Positions 16,633 to 25,649 of a stretch of DNA of 64,000 bases are shown piece after piece. The stretch covers positions 227,434 to 291,433 of the forward strand of contig NZ_JAJNDV010000005.1 of assembly GCF_021043375.1 (NCBI RefSeq). The letters run 5' to 3'. The notes below the pieces were generated by a model. The model did not search any database. It was not told the origin of the DNA and was given only the letters and a program-made list of their open reading frames with translations. This stretch comes from Sphingomonas sp. IC-56. Lineage in GTDB: Bacteria; Pseudomonadota; Alphaproteobacteria; Sphingomonadales; Sphingomonadaceae. Every line of letters begins with the position of its first letter. Positions within the stretch are counted from its first letter, which is position 1. The position numbers and the translations under genes are program-made.

Positions 16633-18753
16633 ATGGCGCTCAACGACATACTCAGCTCTGCAACCTCTGGCCTTGCTGCGGCACAGGCCGGGTTGCGTGC
16701 TGTTTCGAACAACATCGCCAATGTCGGTGTGACGGGTTACGCGCGGCAACGCGTGAACCTGTCCACCGGTGTGGTCGCGGGACAGGTCAGCGGCGTCGTG
16801 GTGGGCGAGCCCACCCGCGTCGCCGACAAGTTCCTGGAAGCCACGGTATACCGCCGCGCGGGCGATTACGGCCGTGCGGAGGCAAGCTCGACATATCTCG
16901 ACCGCTTGCAGGCGCTGCTCGGCCAGCCGGGAGCCTCCACCGGACTGCCCGCGCGACTGGACGCGATCTCCGCGTCCGCTGTCGCGATGACCGGCTCGCA
17001 GGCGTCCGAACAGACTACCGCCGTGTTCAACGCCAATGTGCAGGACGCGATCTCGTCCATGCAGCAGATCCAGGGCGATGTCGCCGGGCTGCGCGGCGAC
17101 GTGGAGGCCGAAGTCGGCTATACGGTCGACAAGATCAATTCGCTGTTGTCACGGATCCACGATCTGAACGGAAGCGTGGCGTCGGCCACTGGGCTGGGCA
17201 AGGATGCCGGCGGTGCCGCCGATCAACGGATGAACGCCATCCAGGAACTCAGTGGGCTGATGGCGGTCACGGTTCGCGAACAGCCCGATGGGCGCGTCGC
17301 GATCGAAACCAATACTGGCCAGGCACTGCTCGATAGGAAGCTGCGCCAGCTTTCCTATCCTACCGGTGGCGACGGCACGTCGCAGCCGACCTATCCGAGC
17401 ATCGAGATCCGGTTTGCAGCCACTGATGGCGGCGCGGGTACTGCCACGGGCGAGAAGATCGACGGTGCTACCATCGGCGGGCGACTGGGCGGGCTGATCG
17501 ACCTACGCGACCGGGCGCTACCTGAATTCACCGACCAGCTGGGCGTGATGTTCGGCGGGCTGGCACAGACGCTGAATAGCGTTTCCAACGCCGGCTCCAC
17601 GGTTCCGCCGCCGGCGAGCCTGGATGGCCGTCAGACCGGCTTGGCTGGAAGCGACCGGCTGGGCTTCACGGGCGCTGCGACCTTTGCGGTGACCAAGGCC
17701 GACGGCACGCTGGTCGCCAAGACCAAGGTCGATTTCGATGCGCTGGGTCCGACCGCGACGATCTACCAGATGGTTTCGGCGATCAACATCGGCTTTGGCG
17801 GAAACGCCGCCGGTGTGGGTGGCGCTGCGACTGCCAGCTTCGTTGACGGCAAGCTGAAGATCACGGCGAACGGCACCGGCAACGGTGTTGCGATCGGTCA
17901 GGATGCGGCCAAGCCGAGTGACCGTGGCGGTTCGGGCGTGTCGCAGTTCTTCGGGCTGAACGACATGGTGCGCAGCGACAGCAGTTCGCTGGTGCCCTCA
18001 GGCTTCAAAGCCACCGATCCGCATGGCTTCGCTGCGGGTGAAACGACGCAGATGGTGCTGCGCGACGCCACCGGACGCGTGCTGGCAAGCCACACCCTTG
18101 AACCAGCTGCCGGCGGTACGTTCGACGATCTGGTCAGCGACCTGAACGCAAGCCCGCTGGGCGACTTTGGTGACTTCGCGCTGGACGACAAGGGGCGGTT
18201 GCAGTTCGAGCCGAGCTCCGGATCGGCAGGTTCGTCCTTGTCGGTCCCCTCGGACTCGACCAATCGCCTGGGCACCGGGCGCAATTTTTCCACGCTCCTG
18301 AGCGTCACTGGCGCCAGCACGGGGCTCGCTCAGGGCCAGGTCCGATCCGACATTCTCGCGAGCCCGGCCAAGATGCCGCTGGCGCAGTTGCAGAGCGATG
18401 TGGCGATCGGCGGCAAGGCGCTGGGCGCGGGCGATCTGCGCAACGCCACTGCGTTCGTGAACCAGCTCGACAAGGCTGTAGACTTCGGCAGGAACGGAAC
18501 GGCTACGTTGGAGCGGTTCTCCAGCCAGTTCCTGGGCCGCGTAGGCCTCCAGGCGAACCAGGCTGAGGGCCGAATGACGGACACCGCGGCGCGCATGGAT
18601 GACGCGGTCAGCCGCCGCGACAGCTTTGCCGGCGTCAATATCGACGAAGAACTCGCCCAGATGGTCGTGCTGCAGAACAGCTATTCTGCCGCCGCTCGCG
18701 TCATTTCGACCGCGAGCGAGATGTACGACACCCTGCTCGGCATGATGCGATAA
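16633..18753 (+). CDS. flgK: Hook-associated protein 1 (FlgK)
   Basis: A 706-residue HAP1 starting MALNDILSSATSGLAAAQ, with SNNIANVGVTGYARQRV at the N-terminus and the family C-terminus (NIDEELAQMVVLQNSYSAAARVISTASEMYDTLL). An upstream in-frame TTG at 16627 is less likely because the family starts at M-(A/S)-LNDIL. FlgK is the first junction layer between hook and filament. It is 25 bp after flgE and 11 bp before flgL. Confidence 0.95.
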   Translation: MALNDILSSATSGLAAAQAGLRAVSNNIANVGVTGYARQRVNLSTGVVAGQVSGVVVGEPTRVADKFLEATVYRRAGDYGRAEASSTYLDRLQALLGQPGASTGLPARLDAISASAVAMTGSQASEQTTAVFNANVQDAISSMQQIQGDVAGLRGDVEAEVGYTVDKINSLLSRIHDLNGSVASATGLGKDAGGAADQRMNAIQELSGLMAVTVREQPDGRVAIETNTGQALLDRKLRQLSYPTGGDGTSQPTYPSIEIRFAATDGGAGTATGEKIDGATIGGRLGGLIDLRDRALPEFTDQLGVMFGGLAQTLNSVSNAGSTVPPPASLDGRQTGLAGSDRLGFTGAATFAVTKADGTLVAKTKVDFDALGPTATIYQMVSAINIGFGGNAAGVGGAATASFVDGKLKITANGTGNGVAIGQDAAKPSDRGGSGVSQFFGLNDMVRSDSSSLVPSGFKATDPHGFAAGETTQMVLRDATGRVLASHTLEPAAGGTFDDLVSDLNASPLGDFGDFALDDKGRLQFEPSSGSAGSSLSVPSDSTNRLGTGRNFSTLLSVTGASTGLAQGQVRSDILASPAKMPLAQLQSDVAIGGKALGAGDLRNATAFVNQLDKAVDFGRNGTATLERFSSQFLGRVGLQANQAEGRMTDTAARMDDAVSRRDSFAGVNIDEELAQMVVLQNSYSAAARVISTASEMYDTLLGMMR

Positions 18754-18764
18754 GGATTAGATAG

Positions 18765-19673
18765 ATGGCCCGCGTTGCTACCATTCCGCTCCAGCGCACC
18801 CTGTCGGATGCGATTATGCGTTCGCAGGAGAAGCTGGCGGTCACCCAGGCTCAGCTTTCCACCGGAAAGAAGGCAACTACCTACGCCGACCTTGGCACGG
18901 AGACCGTTCGCAACCTGTCGGCGCACAGCATGCTGGCGCGTCAGGAAGCGCAATCAACGGTTGCGAAGCGCGTGGACACGAGCCTGTCGCTGTACCAGGG
19001 CAGTCTGGAAGGGATCGATACTGCCACGTCCGAACTGCGCGTGGATGTTCTGAACGCGATCGGTACCGGCAAGGCCGATGGACTGCAGGAGGCGGTCCAG
19101 TCCGCATTCAGTCAGTTCCGCAGCGCCTTGAACCTGTCCGAAGGCGGTGCGCCGCTGTTCGGCGGTTCACAGACGGTTGGCGATCCGTTCATTCCAGCTT
19201 CGCTCGCCGAGGTTGCAGCGACCGACGCGGACGCAGCGTTCCAGGATGATGGCATCAAGTCCAGCGCGCGCATCGCCGATGGCGTGGACCTGACCTATGG
19301 TATCTCGGCCAGCTCGGCAGGGAAGGATCTCTACGCCGCGTTCCGCACGCTTGCGCAGGCCGGCCCGTTTGGCGAGACGCCCACCGAGGACCAGATTACT
19401 GCGCTGAAGACGGCTATGGACCAGATCGACAAGGGGCTGACGTCAACCCGCAGCGTCAATGCCGAGAACGGCCGCAAGCAGGCGCAGCTGGAGACAATGA
19501 CCAAGCGCAATGACGAGCGGGCGCTGCTGCTGAGCGGTGTGATCGAGAGCAACGAGGATGCTGACCTGGGCCAAGTGGCGATCGATCTTGCCCAGCAGAA
19601 GGCGGTGCTTGAGGCGAGTTATTCCGTGTTCTCGCAGCTGAGCTCGCTGAGCCTGGTGAATTATATACGGTGA
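18765..19673 (+). CDS. flgL: Hook-associated protein 3 (FlgL)
   Basis: A 302-residue flagellin-like junction protein. The N-terminus QRTLSDAIMRSQEKLAVTQAQLSTGKK and C-terminus DLAQQKAVLEASYSVFSQLSSLSLVNYI are typical. It caps the hook under the flagellin filament and is the last gene of flgE-flgK-flgL, followed by a strong terminator. Confidence 0.93.
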   Translation: MARVATIPLQRTLSDAIMRSQEKLAVTQAQLSTGKKATTYADLGTETVRNLSAHSMLARQEAQSTVAKRVDTSLSLYQGSLEGIDTATSELRVDVLNAIGTGKADGLQEAVQSAFSQFRSALNLSEGGAPLFGGSQTVGDPFIPASLAEVAATDADAAFQDDGIKSSARIADGVDLTYGISASSAGKDLYAAFRTLAQAGPFGETPTEDQITALKTAMDQIDKGLTSTRSVNAENGRKQAQLETMTKRNDERALLLSGVIESNEDADLGQVAIDLAQQKAVLEASYSVFSQLSSLSLVNYIR

Positions 19674-19694
19674 GGCCTCGGCAACACCGCCAAC

Positions 19695-19727
19695 GAAAAA
19701 GCCCCGCTTTCGCGGGGCTTTTTTTTG
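19695..19727. terminator. Bidirectional intrinsic terminator between flgL and the TPR gene
   Basis: AAAAAGCCCCG-CTTT-CGGGGC-type hairpin with an A-run before and a T-run after, serving the convergent flgL and TPR-protein genes. Confidence 0.9.
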
Positions 19728-19746
19728 ATCGGCGTAAGGGGGAAGG

Positions 19747-21483
19747 TCAGGCACCCGCGTCGAGCAGGTTCCCGATCGAGCCCGCCGGACTGGCGTCCGG
19801 GATGGCACCCATGGCTGCGCTGAGCGTCGCGGGATTGGCGTCGCCGGGTTTGCCCGTGAGGACATCGAAAGCCTGGCCGCTGGGCAGTGTCTTGAAGGCG
19901 CCGATATAACGAGCGCGCAGCTTGTGGAGCCGGCCCTCATCCCCGATCATGCCGAGCGCTACCGCCTGGCGCAGCACCGCCGCCTGCTGTGGCTGAGTCA
20001 TGCCTTGCGGGGAGGGTAGGCTGGCTTCATTCTCGGTTACGAACCCGCCCCAATCTTTGGAACGCCAATGAAGCTCCGCCTTTACCGCGGCGCCGCCGGG
20101 TACGCCTTCAAGCGCGGCCATGGCGGCGGCATCGCGGCCGAGCTTGTGGAGCGCGATGGCTTCCATGCGCTTGCGGTCCTGGCGCATGGCGTCCGAATAG
20201 CTGGGCTGTTCGGTGTCCTGCAGGATCTTGAGCGCGCGATCTGGCCTGTTGGCGAGGATCTGAAGCGAGGCGACCTTCACCGACAAGGGACCCTGCGCGA
20301 CATCCTGCGCACGCTGCGTCAGCTGATATTGCAGCAATTCGGCAGCGCGGCCGTACAGACCGGCTTCGCCGAGGCGATCGGCGAGATGCAGGACCAGCAA
20401 GTCGCCCTCGGCACCGCCAGGCGCCAGCTCGCGATAGTCCCAGTAGAGCCCAGCTGCGTCGGCGAGCGGAACGCCACTGCCTGGGGCCAAGATTGCGGCC
20501 ATCTGCGTTTGAACGGTTGCGAGCATCGGTGCCGCTTCCCTGCCGAGCTTGTAATAGCGGAACAGGGTGGCGCCGGCGCGAAGCTGGCCGCTTAGATCAT
20601 GCGCATCACTTGCGAGCTTGAAGGACAGGCGCAGCGCCTGTTCCTCGACTGGGCCGCCGCGCCAGCGATAGCGTAGTTCATCGAGTTGCTTCTGCGCCGT
20701 CTTCGGATCGATCTTACCGGCGGCGAGCTGCGACTGAGTGAGTGCCAGGTCCGCCTCTGCCGCTACTTCGGGCGAACCGCTGCGCTTGGCGCGCTCAAGG
20801 AGAAGCTTGCCGCCGTCGAGATCGCCGGCAGCGAGAAGGGCGCGGCCGCGCAGCAGGTTGGCGTCGGGGTTCTGTTCGCTGAAGAGCTTGAGCCAGGCGA
20901 GCGCAGGCTGAGGCTGATTGGTGTCGATCGCGGCGCGCGCGGCGGCAAGGACGAAAGGCGCACGGTCGTTGGGCGCGCGACCGTTGATCGCGGGCAGGGC
21001 GCAGTTGATCTGTCCGACCGCCGCAGGGGCCGAGCCGAGATGCGCGAGCGCGCGCAGGCGCCAGGCACAAGCTTCCGGATTTGCGGCAAGATCGGGATTG
21101 CCCATCGCTTCGACCGCGTCGGCGTCGCGGCCGAGCAGCGTCAAGGCGACTCCGCGTGCGAGCTGATACGGCAGGACGAGTTTCAGATCCTCGTCGCTCT
21201 CAGCCATGACATCGAGCACACCGAGTGCTTCGGCCCCGCGTTCCTTGGCGAGCAGGCCGAGCGCGAAGTTCCAGCGCGCTGCCTGGCGCTTGGCCGGGGC
21301 GACGGTGGCGAGCAGGTCCCAGGCCTTTTGCCCGGTCTCACCGTGCCAGCCGGCGCCGCCGGTGATCGGCGGCAGTTCGGCGAGTTCAGCGGCGAAAGGT
21401 GGGAGGGCGCTGATGCTCGCCGGTTGTGCGGCGGGCGTGACGGCAGCGGCGGTGGCGCTGAGCGCGAGAAGGGCAGTGCGCAT
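19747..21483 (-). CDS. Exported TPR-like repeat protein of unknown function
   Basis: A 578-residue protein with an N-terminal signal-like segment (MRTALLALSATAAAVTPAAQPA). The rest is alpha-helical repeats of roughly 30-35 residues (for example LLRGRALLAAGDLDGGKLLLERAKRSG and AQKQLDELRYRWRGG), as in TPR or Sel1-like solenoids. It overlaps the start of nothing downstream and begins at the stop of a small membrane-protein gene. The shared CTATAAT promoter suggests a flagellar role, possibly a periplasmic scaffold. I do not recognise a named family. Confidence 0.6.
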   Translation of the reverse strand: MRTALLALSATAAAVTPAAQPASISALPPFAAELAELPPITGGAGWHGETGQKAWDLLATVAPAKRQAARWNFALGLLAKERGAEALGVLDVMAESDEDLKLVLPYQLARGVALTLLGRDADAVEAMGNPDLAANPEACAWRLRALAHLGSAPAAVGQINCALPAINGRAPNDRAPFVLAAARAAIDTNQPQPALAWLKLFSEQNPDANLLRGRALLAAGDLDGGKLLLERAKRSGSPEVAAEADLALTQSQLAAGKIDPKTAQKQLDELRYRWRGGPVEEQALRLSFKLASDAHDLSGQLRAGATLFRYYKLGREAAPMLATVQTQMAAILAPGSGVPLADAAGLYWDYRELAPGGAEGDLLVLHLADRLGEAGLYGRAAELLQYQLTQRAQDVAQGPLSVKVASLQILANRPDRALKILQDTEQPSYSDAMRQDRKRMEAIALHKLGRDAAAMAALEGVPGGAAVKAELHWRSKDWGGFVTENEASLPSPQGMTQPQQAAVLRQAVALGMIGDEGRLHKLRARYIGAFKTLPSGQAFDVLTGKPGDANPATLSAAMGAIPDASPAGSIGNLLDAGA

Positions 21484-21707
21484 CAGCCGAGCCCGAGCGG
21501 GCGAATGATGGCGATGGCGACCCCGCCGATCGCGCAGGCGATCACGAACAGCGCGGCGCCCAGGATCGGCAGGCCCTGCTTGGCAGGAGCGGGCAGCGCA
21601 AGCTGCGGCACTGCTGCATCGGTAGGCGCGTCGGTGCGGCGCATCTGGGGCGACTGGCTGCCGTCCGAGACCACGCGCATTTTTCCGGGGCGTTGATCAA
21701 AGCTCAA
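21483..21707 (-). CDS. Small single-pass membrane protein
   Basis: 74 residues: a polar N-terminal half, then a C-terminal hydrophobic segment (GAALFVIACAIGGVAIAII, about 49-67) and only a few residues beyond. The ATG lies 27 bp downstream of the CTATAAT element, and its stop touches the start codon of the TPR gene. Likely tail-anchored in the inner membrane. Function unknown. Confidence 0.55.
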   Translation of the reverse strand: MSFDQRPGKMRVVSDGSQSPQMRRTDAPTDAAVPQLALPAPAKQGLPILGAALFVIACAIGGVAIAIIRPLGLG

Positions 21708-21731
21708 GGAAACACCTGCTAACAGTTTCTC

Positions 21732-21740
21732 CTATTATAG
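21732..21740. promoter_or_regulatory. Symmetric CTATTATAG core between divergent operons
   Basis: Minus strand gives CTATAAT for the membrane-protein/TPR operon. Plus strand gives CTATTAT about 44 bp before the FliL-like gene. A looser dyad GGCAG-N9-CTGCC follows at 21746-21764. Confidence 0.5.
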
Positions 21741-21783
21741 AGGATTGGCAGTCTAAGCGGCTGCCCGGTTACAGGAGATTGGT

Positions 21784-22200
21784 GTGCGTAACGGGACCAT
21801 GGCAGCGCTGGCGCTGACGGCTGCGGTGATGCCGCTGCCGGGCGGGGGCGATGCGCGGGCGTCGGGTGGCGGCGGGGGTGGGGCCGAGGGCCTCAACCTG
21901 GTGACGATGGAGCAGGTGGTCGTGCCGATCATCGATGCTGATCGGGTGAGCGGATCGCTGCGCTTCAAGCTGGTGCTGGAAGCGGCCAATGCCGAAGCTG
22001 CTGCGAAGGCGACTGCGGAGATGCCGATGCTGCGGCAGGCGAGCGTTGCTGCCGGACTGGAGTTCGCGCGGCTGAATGCTTCGGGTCTGAGGGCAGTGGA
22101 TGCCGAGGAGCTGGACCATGACCTGACTGCCGCGTTGAAGATTGCCGAGCCGGGCATTTCGCGGGTGCTGATCGTCGAGGTTTCCGCCTCGTCCAGCTGA
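21784..22200 (+). CDS. FliL-like exported protein (first of two short paralogues)
   Basis: 138 residues from a GTG with AGGAG seven bases upstream. A signal-like N-terminus and a Gly-rich spacer precede a domain (VTMEQVVVPIIDADRVSG-SLRFKLVLEA...) that lines up with the gene at 51093-51533 (VLAPLVFADGRLSGYVQFQLQLEV). Both look like the periplasmic domain of FliL, which surrounds the stator. It is monocistronic and convergent with motE. Confidence 0.5.
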   Translation: MRNGTMAALALTAAVMPLPGGGDARASGGGGGGAEGLNLVTMEQVVVPIIDADRVSGSLRFKLVLEAANAEAAAKATAEMPMLRQASVAAGLEFARLNASGLRAVDAEELDHDLTAALKIAEPGISRVLIVEVSASSS

Positions 22201-22228
22201 GGCAACTATCTGGTAGACGCGGAAAAAG

Positions 22229-22258
22229 AAAAGGCCGGAGTGGATACTCCGGCCTTTT
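22229..22258. terminator. Bidirectional terminator between the FliL-like gene and motE
   Basis: AAAAGGCCGGAGT-GGAT-ACTCCGGCCTTTT: a near-perfect hairpin with A- and T-runs on its two sides. Confidence 0.9.
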
Positions 22259-22277
22259 CGTTTTTCAGGTCAATGGC

Positions 22278-22829
22278 TTAGCGCGCCTTTGGCGGCTTTG
22301 CGCCTGTAGCCGCGACCTGTGGCCGACCGGCGCTGCGGCGGGCGAGGGCCATGGAAAGCGCGGCGGCGCCCTTGGGCGTCATGGCGGCGAGGATCATGGC
22401 GGTCGAACGCTCACGCATGCGCTGCGCGACCTTCATCTGCACTTCCATGTCGAGCTGTTCGAACACCACCGCGGCTTTGGCAGGCTTCATCGCCTGATAG
22501 ATGCGGGCGAGTTCATCGAACTGCGCTTCGGGCGCCTCGGCCTGGCCGTTGGCGGCGGTCTGCGTCGGAGCGGTTTCCTGTTGCTGGCGCGCGGCGAGAT
22601 CGGCCTGGAGGCGTGCCTCGGCAGCCTTGGCAGCCTGTTCGCGCAGATCGAGGCCACGCTTGCGGCGGGCCGCGGCGGCGTCGCTGGCGCTCATGTCCTG
22701 CTCGATCGAGTTCCCGAGACGCGTCTTGGGCACGCTCTGCGCGTCAGGCGCGGCGATGCTGGCCGCGTTGGCGACGACCGCGAGCGCCGAAGCGGCGGCG
22801 GTCATCAGGAGGAGGGAAGGGCGAGCCAT
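22278..22829 (-). CDS. motE: MotE-like motor chaperone (MgtE N-terminal domain family)
   Basis: 183 residues with a signal peptide (MARPSLLLMTAAASALAVVANA), a charged helical middle, and a C-terminal MgtE-N-like domain (LARIYQAMKPAKAAVVFEQLDMEVQMKVAQRMRERSTA, split here by description). Alphaproteobacterial MotE chaperones periplasmic MotC; no motC is visible in this window, so it may serve another motor part. Its ATG overlaps the stop of the DUF6468 gene, in the fliL-fliM operon. Confidence 0.75.
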   Translation of the reverse strand: MARPSLLLMTAAASALAVVANAASIAAPDAQSVPKTRLGNSIEQDMSASDAAAARRKRGLDLREQAAKAAEARLQADLAARQQQETAPTQTAANGQAEAPEAQFDELARIYQAMKPAKAAVVFEQLDMEVQMKVAQRMRERSTAMILAAMTPKGAAALSMALARRSAGRPQVAATGAKPPKAR

Positions 22830-23203
22830 CAGGCGTGCTCTGCTTCGGCGTCAGCCTTGGCGTCGGCTTCGACGGCCGGGCGCTGGGCATTGGCGAGGCT
22901 GACCGCGTTGACGATGCGCTCGCACGCGCCATCGGCGATGCCGATCATGTCGGAAAGCTCGTCGCGCAGGTCGCGAGCCTGCTCGACCAGGCGGGCATGC
23001 TGCGCGCAATCGGTGCCGAGCGTCGACTTCATGTCGGCGAGCACAGCGCGGGCGCCGGCAGTGGCTTTCTCAAGCGCGTTGACGGTTTCGGTCAGAGCGC
23101 CGTCCTTGACGGTGCGCAGGCTCCGCATCATCCGGACGCTCTGCACGAGCACGGCCATGCAGAAGATCATGGTGAGCGCGTTGGCGAGAAGCGCGAGGCT
23201 CAT
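22829..23203 (-). CDS. DUF6468-like flagellar-operon membrane protein
   Basis: 124 residues: one N-terminal membrane helix (LALLANALTMIFCMAVLVQSV), then a cytoplasmic helical region (about 35-110) with heptad-like spacing. Proteins of this kind recur between fliM and motE in alphaproteobacteria and are annotated DUF6468. No biochemical role is known to me. It overlaps fliM by 4 bp and motE by one base. Confidence 0.6.
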   Translation of the reverse strand: MSLALLANALTMIFCMAVLVQSVRMMRSLRTVKDGALTETVNALEKATAGARAVLADMKSTLGTDCAQHARLVEQARDLRDELSDMIGIADGACERIVNAVSLANAQRPAVEADAKADAEAEHA

Positions 23204-24225
23204 GCGGGCATCCTTTCCTTGGCAACATCGGAGATCAGGCGGACGGCAACCTTGCCGCGGCGCTGACCGATCTGGGTCTGGGCGAGCTTGACGCCGCCAC
23301 AGGCGAGGTCGAGCGGATCGTCGGGGCTCTTGTGCAGCGCAATGGTCTGGCCGACCTCCAGCGCCTTCAGTTCAGCAAGCGGCATGGCCTTTTCGCCGAG
23401 CACCACGTCGACCGTGACATTGGTCTTGCGAATCTCGGACGCCATGTGCGCTTCCCAGATGCTGTCGCGGCCGGACTTTTCGCCCATGAAGCGTTGCAGC
23501 AGCTTGTGGCGGACCGGTTCAAGCGTCGCATAGGGGAAGAGCAGCGAGAATTCGCCGCCGCGGCCATCCATGTCGACGCGGAAGGTTGCCACCGCGCAAA
23601 TGTTCGACGTGCCGGCGATGGCGGCGAAGCGCGGGTTCGATTCCACACGCTCAAGCTGCATCGTCACCGGCTCGATCGGCTTGAACGCTTCGGAGAAGTC
23701 CGAGAGCGCCAATTCGAGCATGCGCGAAACCAGCGTGGTTTCGATGGTGGTGAAGGGGCGGCCGTCGATCACGACCGGCTGGGCACCGCCGCCGCGGCCG
23801 CCGAGCAGCGCGTCCACCACCGAATAGATCAGCGACGAATTGACGGTGATGAGGCCGAAATTCTGCCACTCCTTCACCTGGAACACGCCGACCATCGCGG
23901 GGAGCATGATCCGGTTCATGAAGTCGCCGAAGCGGATCGAGGTCACCTCTTCAAGGCTCACGTCGATCGCGTCGGAGGTCAGGTTGCGCATCGAGCTGGC
24001 GAAAGCGCGCACGACCCGGTCACACACCACCTCGAGCATCGGCAGACGCTCTTGGCTGATGACCTTGGATTCGATGACGGCGCGCAGGCCCTTCTTCTTT
24101 TCCACCGGGCCGCCGACATCGCCGAACAGCGCGTCGATATCAGCCTGGTCGAACTTCATCTCGCCATCGGCGGCGAACGGCGCCGCCGGGGGATCGGGAA
24201 GGTCGAAATCGTCGAGATCGATCAT
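23200..24225 (-). CDS. fliM: Flagellar motor switch protein FliM
   Basis: 341 residues. The N-terminal KFDQADIDALFGD is the CheY-P-binding peptide; the middle CheC-like domain contains the MLPAMVGVF region; the C-terminal SpoA domain (VDVVLGEKAMPLAELKALEVGQTI...RRGKVAVRLI) binds FliN. It builds the C-ring. It overlaps fliL by 4 bp. Confidence 0.95.
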   Translation of the reverse strand: MIDLDDFDLPDPPAAPFAADGEMKFDQADIDALFGDVGGPVEKKKGLRAVIESKVISQERLPMLEVVCDRVVRAFASSMRNLTSDAIDVSLEEVTSIRFGDFMNRIMLPAMVGVFQVKEWQNFGLITVNSSLIYSVVDALLGGRGGGAQPVVIDGRPFTTIETTLVSRMLELALSDFSEAFKPIEPVTMQLERVESNPRFAAIAGTSNICAVATFRVDMDGRGGEFSLLFPYATLEPVRHKLLQRFMGEKSGRDSIWEAHMASEIRKTNVTVDVVLGEKAMPLAELKALEVGQTIALHKSPDDPLDLACGGVKLAQTQIGQRRGKVAVRLISDVAKERMPA

Positions 24226-24767
24226 TGCTGCACCAGATCCTGGATCAGAACGTCCTTCACCATGCCGGCACCGACCGCCTGGGTGGCGCGCGACAGCATC
24301 TCTTCCTTGATACGGAACACTGCCGCGGAGCCGGCCAGATCTTCGGGGCGCAGTTCGCGCAGGAAGGGCTGATAGGCGTCGAGGATCAGGGGAAGCTTTT
24401 CCTTCAGACCCTCGACAGTGCCCTTGGGCCCCGGGACCAGCATGAAGCGGATCTTGAGGAAGCGCGCGGCGCCATCGGGCGAGCGCAGGTTCACGATCAT
24501 CGGCGGCACGTCGACAAATGCTTCCTTGGCTCCACCTTCGCCGCCTTCGCCGCCTTCGGCAGGGGCTTCGGCTGCGGCTTCGTCGCCATGGCCGCCCTCG
24601 GCAGCGGCTTCAGCCTTGGCGTCGCCGCTCGAGAGCATCATGGCCGCGCCACCGCCGCCGCCCAGCAGAAGCACCGCAGCAGCCGAACCGATGATGATCA
24701 GCTTCTTCTTGGACTTCTTGGGCGGCGCCAGCTTGGCACCTTCTTCGACGATCTCGTCCGACGACAT
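24222..24767 (-). CDS. fliL: Flagellar basal-body protein FliL
   Basis: 181 residues: a basic cytoplasmic N-terminus (PPKKSKKKLI), one membrane helix (IIIGSAAAVLLLGGGGGAAMML), an Ala/Glu/Gly-rich linker, and the FliL periplasmic domain (FVDVPPMIVNLRSPDG...FLKIRFMLV). FliL rings surround the stators and raise torque. GAGGA lies eight bases before the ATG. First gene of fliL-fliM-DUF6468-motE. Confidence 0.93.
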   Translation of the reverse strand: MSSDEIVEEGAKLAPPKKSKKKLIIIGSAAAVLLLGGGGGAAMMLSSGDAKAEAAAEGGHGDEAAAEAPAEGGEGGEGGAKEAFVDVPPMIVNLRSPDGAARFLKIRFMLVPGPKGTVEGLKEKLPLILDAYQPFLRELRPEDLAGSAAVFRIKEEMLSRATQAVGAGMVKDVLIQDLVQQ

Positions 24768-24822
24768 TCCTATAGTCCTCTAGAAAATCTGCGTTCCGCC
24801 GACCGCGCTGGCCGATTTCTTC

Positions 24823-24831
24823 CTATTATAG
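24823..24831. promoter_or_regulatory. Symmetric CTATTATAG core between fliL and flgF
   Basis: CTATAAT on the minus strand for fliL (leader about 50 nt); CTATTAT on the plus strand may serve flgF. A GGCA-N5-TGCC palindrome follows 11 bp away on the fliL-upstream side. Confidence 0.6.
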
Positions 24832-24842
24832 AGGCGTCACCC

Positions 24843-24855
24843 GGCAATTTCTGCC
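24843..24855. promoter_or_regulatory. GGCAATTTCTGCC palindrome at the fliL promoter
   Basis: Dyad GGCA-N5-TGCC preceded on the minus strand by CTA, as at 37586-37600 and 48693-48708. Centre near -31 for the fliL transcript. Confidence 0.55.
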
Positions 24856-24883
24856 TAGCGACAAAAAAGTGAAGGACGGTCCG

Positions 24884-25621
24884 GTGGACATCTCCTCTTA
24901 TGTATTGCTGAGCCAGGAACAGGCGCTCCGCCGCCGTATGGATGTTGCCGCGAACAACCTCGCGAACATGAATACGGCCGGATTCAAGCGTGAGCAGCCG
25001 GTGTTCCGTGAATATGTCGAGAAGACCGACAGCGTCGTGAAACCGGCGAACAAGACGTCGTTCGTGCTGGATTATGGCGCCGTGCACGATGCCACGCAGG
25101 GCACGTTCCAGCCGACCGGCAACGCGCTGGACGTGATGATCGAGGGCAAGGGCTATCTGAGCGTGCAGGCGCCCGATGGCACCACCGCGTATACGCGTGC
25201 GGGCCTGCTCAAGATGCTGCCGACCGGCGAGCTTGCGACCTCAAGCGGCAACAAGGTGCTGGGCGAGGGCGGCAAGCCGATCACCATTCCGCCAGAAGAA
25301 GCCGCCAACATCTCCATCGGCCTGGACGGCACGATCAACGGGCGCACCGGCCCGCTGGGGCGCCTGGCCGTCACCTCGTTCGACGAAGCCCAGCTCGACC
25401 CGCGCGGCGACGGGCTGTTGAGCGGGCAGGGCGGCCGCGAACTGCCTTCGGCCGAAACCCGCATCCGCGGCGGCGGCATCGAGGCGTCCAACGTCAATGC
25501 GATCCAGGAAACGACCGACATGGTCGAGATCCTGCGTGCCTACCAGACCAGCAAGAGCCTGACCGACAGCATGGCCGACATGCGCAAGGCGGCGATCGAC
25601 AAGCTTAGCCGCGTCGGCTGA
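24884..25621 (+). CDS. flgF: Proximal rod protein FlgF
   Basis: About 245 residues. A GTG at 24884 with AAGGA seven bases upstream gives VDISSYVLLSQEQALRRRMDV; an earlier GTG at 24869 has no ribosome site. Rod motifs: AANNLANMNTAGFKRE at the N-terminus and ASNVNAIQETTDMVEILRAYQTS near the C-terminus. It is part of the proximal rod, exported, and starts flgF-flgG-flgA-flgH. Confidence 0.92.
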   Translation: MDISSYVLLSQEQALRRRMDVAANNLANMNTAGFKREQPVFREYVEKTDSVVKPANKTSFVLDYGAVHDATQGTFQPTGNALDVMIEGKGYLSVQAPDGTTAYTRAGLLKMLPTGELATSSGNKVLGEGGKPITIPPEEAANISIGLDGTINGRTGPLGRLAVTSFDEAQLDPRGDGLLSGQGGRELPSAETRIRGGGIEASNVNAIQETTDMVEILRAYQTSKSLTDSMADMRKAAIDKLSRVG

Positions 25622-25649
25622 CGCGCACTCATTCGAAGGAAACAGAACC